16,951 nt of DNA from Clostridiales bacterium. GTDB lineage: Bacteria; Bacillota; Clostridia; Peptostreptococcales; Anaerovoracaceae. Within the stretch, counting starts at the first letter, position 1; every line of letters begins with the position of its first letter. The stretch lies in contig WRFF01000016.1 in the NCBI GenBank assembly GCA_009778945.1, positions 1-16,951 on the forward strand, in the 5' to 3' direction. The notes beneath the pieces were generated by a model that did no database searches, had not been told where the DNA came from, and worked only from the letters and a program-made list of their open reading frames with translations. Of this stretch, positions 14,582 to 16,951 are shown in pieces. Position numbers and translations under genes: made by a program.

Positions 14582-16204
14582 TTAAACCGCAAACAAGCCG
14601 GAGGTCATCACTGCGCCGGAAGGGGTCTGATTTAACAGAATACTGCATTCTGTAATCTTGCTGAAATCAAGGCCTTCAAAACAGCTCAGCGGGATGCGCA
14701 GCTCGCCTAAGGGCATTTGGCCGGACCAAACGGTGAATGTGGTGTCAAACCCTTCAAACTCCTGCGCTTCGCCGCTGTGCCAGGCGAGCGCGCTGGTCCC
14801 GGCGGGAATGAGGACACTCCGCAGCATCCCGGAGCCGTCCTTCAGCGTGACGGTAAAGGCCTGGGGTTTCCCGGGCGGATTCAGGCCATCCGACGAATCC
14901 GCCGCCACAAAGAGGCTCAGGGCGCTGAAATTCGAAAGGTCCGTCGTCTGCATGGGCAGGGACACCGCTCCGTCGGTTCCGTTCCAACCGATCCGATAGA
15001 GGGGCAGCGTACGGTCGTTCATGGAGCCGCCCGGATGGTGAAACAGGATGCCGCCGGGGCCCGGCGTCTGTTCCGTGTAGCTTACCGTAGCCGCGCCGCC
15101 GGCTTGGAGCGCCGACAAACCCGTTTCGGAGACGGACAGCAGGCTCCGGCGTCCCGGCTGAAAATAAGAGGCTGTGACCGCATAGCCGAACATACTGACC
15201 GGCTGCGCTTCTTTAACGTCCCAGATGCCCCAGGGAGCGTTGCCTTTGGCATACATGGACAGAAAAGCGCCGGCGTAGTGCGTCAGAAAATCCTCTTGCT
15301 GTTCCCGGGTGAGCCTGTTTTTCTCGGAGGTTCCGTCATCCGCAAGCATGGCCCTGTTGAAAAAGTTATGGTTCGCCCCGCGCAGGTAGACGAGGGAGGC
15401 CGGCGCCTTCCGCCCGGGTTCCCGCTGGATATAGTCGAAGATGTACTGCCCATCCTCGGGGACGTCCCCGTCAAACTCGCCAAGGACAATGCCGGTGGGG
15501 ATATCGGGATAGGGCTCGTCGTATATCAGCGTCCCGGGCTGGATAAGCAGCAGGGATTTGATCCTGTCCAGCCCTTCGGCCTGCTCTCTGCGGACTATCG
15601 CGTCGGCCAGTTCGCCGCCGCGGGAGTGCCCGATCATATAGATCCGGCTGAAATCAATTTTACCCGCCAGATCAACGCCATAGCCCGGGTCTTTGCCGGC
15701 ATTGGCGCGCTCCAGATTGTCCATATGCTGTTTGTAGATCTGGTAAGCCCATTCATAATTGAGCGATTCGCCGTAATCGAAGGTGTATTCCACATTGACG
15801 TTGACGCTGACGGCGACATACCCTTCCGCCGCGAGCTGTTTGACGAGGTAGTCAAAACCGGCGTAAATCTTGTCATGGATGCTGTTTATCCGTGTCGCGC
15901 CGTGAAAAATCATGACCAGAGGATAGGGCCCGCCGCCGGACGGCGCGGCGATAATCCCTTCCAGCGGACAGGGCACGTCCTGCCCAAGGATATTTTTGAG
16001 TTCCCCGTTGCCAAGGTCAAAATCATGGACGATGATCCCGGAGCTGTCCGCCGGCTTGTAGGCCATATCGGACATCGCAAGGGTACTGCTTTCGATTTGC
16101 GGAGGCTGATTTGCCTCCGGCGGCGGGTTCGCCTGCGCGGCGCACGAGGCGAGCAGAAGCGCGCATAGGAGCGCCGCCGCAAATTTCATAACTGTTTTTA
16201 TCAT
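14582..16204 (-). CDS. Secreted alpha/beta-hydrolase lipoprotein with C-terminal beta domain
   Basis: The 540-residue protein starts with a lipoprotein signal (KFAAALLCALLLASC, lipid-attached Cys21), so it should sit on the outer face of the membrane. Residues about 60-320 form an alpha/beta-hydrolase with oxyanion segment MIFHGATR (98-105), nucleophile Ser194 in GHSRGG, an acid at Asp245 or Asp247 (EFDGDVPEDG), and His279 (GANHNFFN). The pattern resembles esterases of the chlorophyllase/dienelactone-hydrolase type; substrate unknown. Residues about 330-540 look like a beta-sandwich (TVTLKDGSG, ELRIPLSCFEGLDFSKI), perhaps carbohydrate-binding. ATG 16204 is chosen because GAGG lies 6 nt upstream, it starts directly before the signal, and a good promoter ends downstream of the further ATG at 16282. 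Confidence 0.85.
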   Translation of the reverse strand: MIKTVMKFAAALLCALLLASCAAQANPPPEANQPPQIESSTLAMSDMAYKPADSSGIIVHDFDLGNGELKNILGQDVPCPLEGIIAAPSGGGPYPLVMIFHGATRINSIHDKIYAGFDYLVKQLAAEGYVAVSVNVNVEYTFDYGESLNYEWAYQIYKQHMDNLERANAGKDPGYGVDLAGKIDFSRIYMIGHSRGGELADAIVRREQAEGLDRIKSLLLIQPGTLIYDEPYPDIPTGIVLGEFDGDVPEDGQYIFDYIQREPGRKAPASLVYLRGANHNFFNRAMLADDGTSEKNRLTREQQEDFLTHYAGAFLSMYAKGNAPWGIWDVKEAQPVSMFGYAVTASYFQPGRRSLLSVSETGLSALQAGGAATVSYTEQTPGPGGILFHHPGGSMNDRTLPLYRIGWNGTDGAVSLPMQTTDLSNFSALSLFVAADSSDGLNPPGKPQAFTVTLKDGSGMLRSVLIPAGTSALAWHSGEAQEFEGFDTTFTVWSGQMPLGELRIPLSCFEGLDFSKITECSILLNQTPSGAVMTSGLFAV

Positions 16205-16253
16205 TAAAACCTCAATCTGCAAGACAAATAGATTCGTTTTTCGGACATGGATA

Positions 16254-16282
16254 AGTATAGCCTTTGATACAAGAAATATCAA
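16254..16282 (-). promoter_or_regulatory. Sigma-A-type promoter of the lipoprotein gene with inverted repeat
   Basis: On the minus strand TTGATA (16282-16277), a 17-bp spacer and TATACT (16259-16254) form the best classical promoter in the window. The start near 16247 leaves a 43-nt leader. TTGATA also pairs with TATCAA (16264-16269 read on the minus strand) across 7 nt, an inverted repeat over -35 and spacer that could be an operator. Confidence 0.7.
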
Positions 16283-16353
16283 TTATTCAAACAGCATAGC
16301 AACAGGTTTTAAGCCTTATTTAAGTCCATCACGAATAATTATTAAATTGAGCC

Positions 16354-16362
16354 TGTTAGACT
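16354..16362 (+). promoter_or_regulatory. Possible extended -10 for the NEW3-like gene
   Basis: TGT-TAGACT (16354-16362) lies 31 nt before the start codon. The hexamer is only moderate and there is no -35, so the call is weak. It shares a 189-bp divergent region with the lipoprotein promoter. Confidence 0.3.
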
Positions 16363-16393
16363 ATCCGAATTGCGTATTTGAAAGGAGCTCTCA

Positions 16394-16951
16394 ATGAATC
16401 GTTCGAGAAAAACCGCACCTGTACTTGTTGTTATGGCAGTGTTCTTTGCGCTGTTTTTCATGACGGCGCTTCCGGTCCACGCGGCCGGCGGCCTGAGCAT
16501 CAGCACGCCTTATCCGGGGACGACGGTCACCGCGGGGAAGACCGCGACCTTTGCGCTTACGCTTGACAACGTCAGCGCCGTGCCGATGAACGCGGAGGTT
16601 TCCGTGAGCGGCTTGCCGGATGGCTGGAGCGCGCAGCTCATCGGCGACGGCAATCAGGTCAGCCGTGTTTATGTCGGCGCAAACGATACCGCCACGGTCC
16701 AGCTCAATGTCGACATCCCGCAGAGTACGAAGGACGGCGATTATTCGATGGACGTCACAGCGGACGCGAACGGCGTCGCTTCCGACACGCTGACTTTGTC
16801 CCTGACTGTGAGCAAAACGGACGTTTCTCAAGGCTCTTTTACATCACAGTTCCCGGAATTGCAGGGCGGCGCAACAACGGCTTTCACGTTTGACGCAAGT
16901 TTGTCGAACAACGGTGGGGCAGACAGGTATTACAGCCTTTCCGCCAAAGCG
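16394..16951 (+). CDS. Secreted/membrane protein with NEW3-like Ig-fold domain (3' truncated by window)
   Basis: An open frame from ATG 16394 runs to the window end (186 residues seen). AAAGGAG (16381-16387) lies upstream. It begins with a Sec-type signal (RKTAPVLVVMAVFFALFFM, probable cleavage after VHA, residue 30). Residues about 35-140 resemble the NEW3 / alpha-galactosidase-associated beta-sandwich: ATFALTLDNVSAVPMNAEVSV, GLPDGWSAQL, NDTATVQLNVDIPQSTKDGDY, ending in LTLSLTVSK; a second similar domain seems to start near 150. Such proteins often have a C-terminal membrane segment and lie beside ABC-2 transporter genes, so a transporter just beyond the window would be unsurprising. Function is not established. 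Confidence 0.75.
   Translation, partial: MNRSRKTAPVLVVMAVFFALFFMTALPVHAAGGLSISTPYPGTTVTAGKTATFALTLDNVSAVPMNAEVSVSGLPDGWSAQLIGDGNQVSRVYVGANDTATVQLNVDIPQSTKDGDYSMDVTADANGVASDTLTLSLTVSKTDVSQGSFTSQFPELQGGATTAFTFDASLSNNGGADRYYSLSAKA

Noticed and set aside
14717..16168. 483-codon open frame on the plus strand
   Set aside because: Antisense to the lipoprotein gene, which has a signal peptide, catalytic triad, ribosome binding site and promoter; the plus-strand product has none.

Overview
The window looks like a chromosomal segment of a fairly GC-rich Clostridia-type Firmicute. Evidence: AAGGAGG-like ribosome binding sites, one clear TTG start, TGA used as a normal stop in many genes, a tRNA with encoded CCA, an OmpR-family two-component system next to an ABC-2 transporter, and strong GC bias at third codon positions. 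The species cannot be named from the sequence.

Layout. Bases 1-1168 look like accessory DNA: the 3' end of a secreted or surface protein built from nearly identical 118-residue repeats, a strong hairpin, and a frame-disrupted coding remnant. It ends at the 3' end of a tRNA-Val(CAC) gene on the minus strand (1169-1246), a typical integration boundary. Bases 1342-5114 hold a four-gene signalling and transport module: response regulator, short-loop histidine kinase, ABC ATPase and ABC-2 permease. CCGTTTA-type half-sites in 11-bp phase lie before both the regulator gene and the transporter genes, which suggests the regulator controls both.

Bases 5264-9350 are metabolic: ridA (imine deaminase), an isochorismatase-family hydrolase, and ilvC-ilvB of branched-chain amino acid synthesis, overlapping by ATGA and with no small-subunit gene beside them. 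A perfect 29-bp inverted repeat with a 56-nt AT-rich centre (5717-5830) sits between ridA and the hydrolase. Bases 9380-12576 form a tight co-directional nucleic-acid-flavoured cluster: a NYN-LOTUS putative RNase, a small membrane protein whose frame is cut by an in-frame TGA, a membrane-anchored RmuC, and a metallophosphoesterase overlapping rmuC. This is the best candidate here for an under-described system.

Bases 12579-16204 are on the minus strand: a DedA-family membrane protein (convergent with the phosphoesterase, stops 2 nt apart), an M29 aminopeptidase, and an alpha/beta-hydrolase lipoprotein. From 16394 a divergent secreted protein with a NEW3-like domain runs off the right edge. Most promoters I could find have an extended -10 (TGN before the -10 hexamer) and a poor -35; several strong hairpins lack a T tract.
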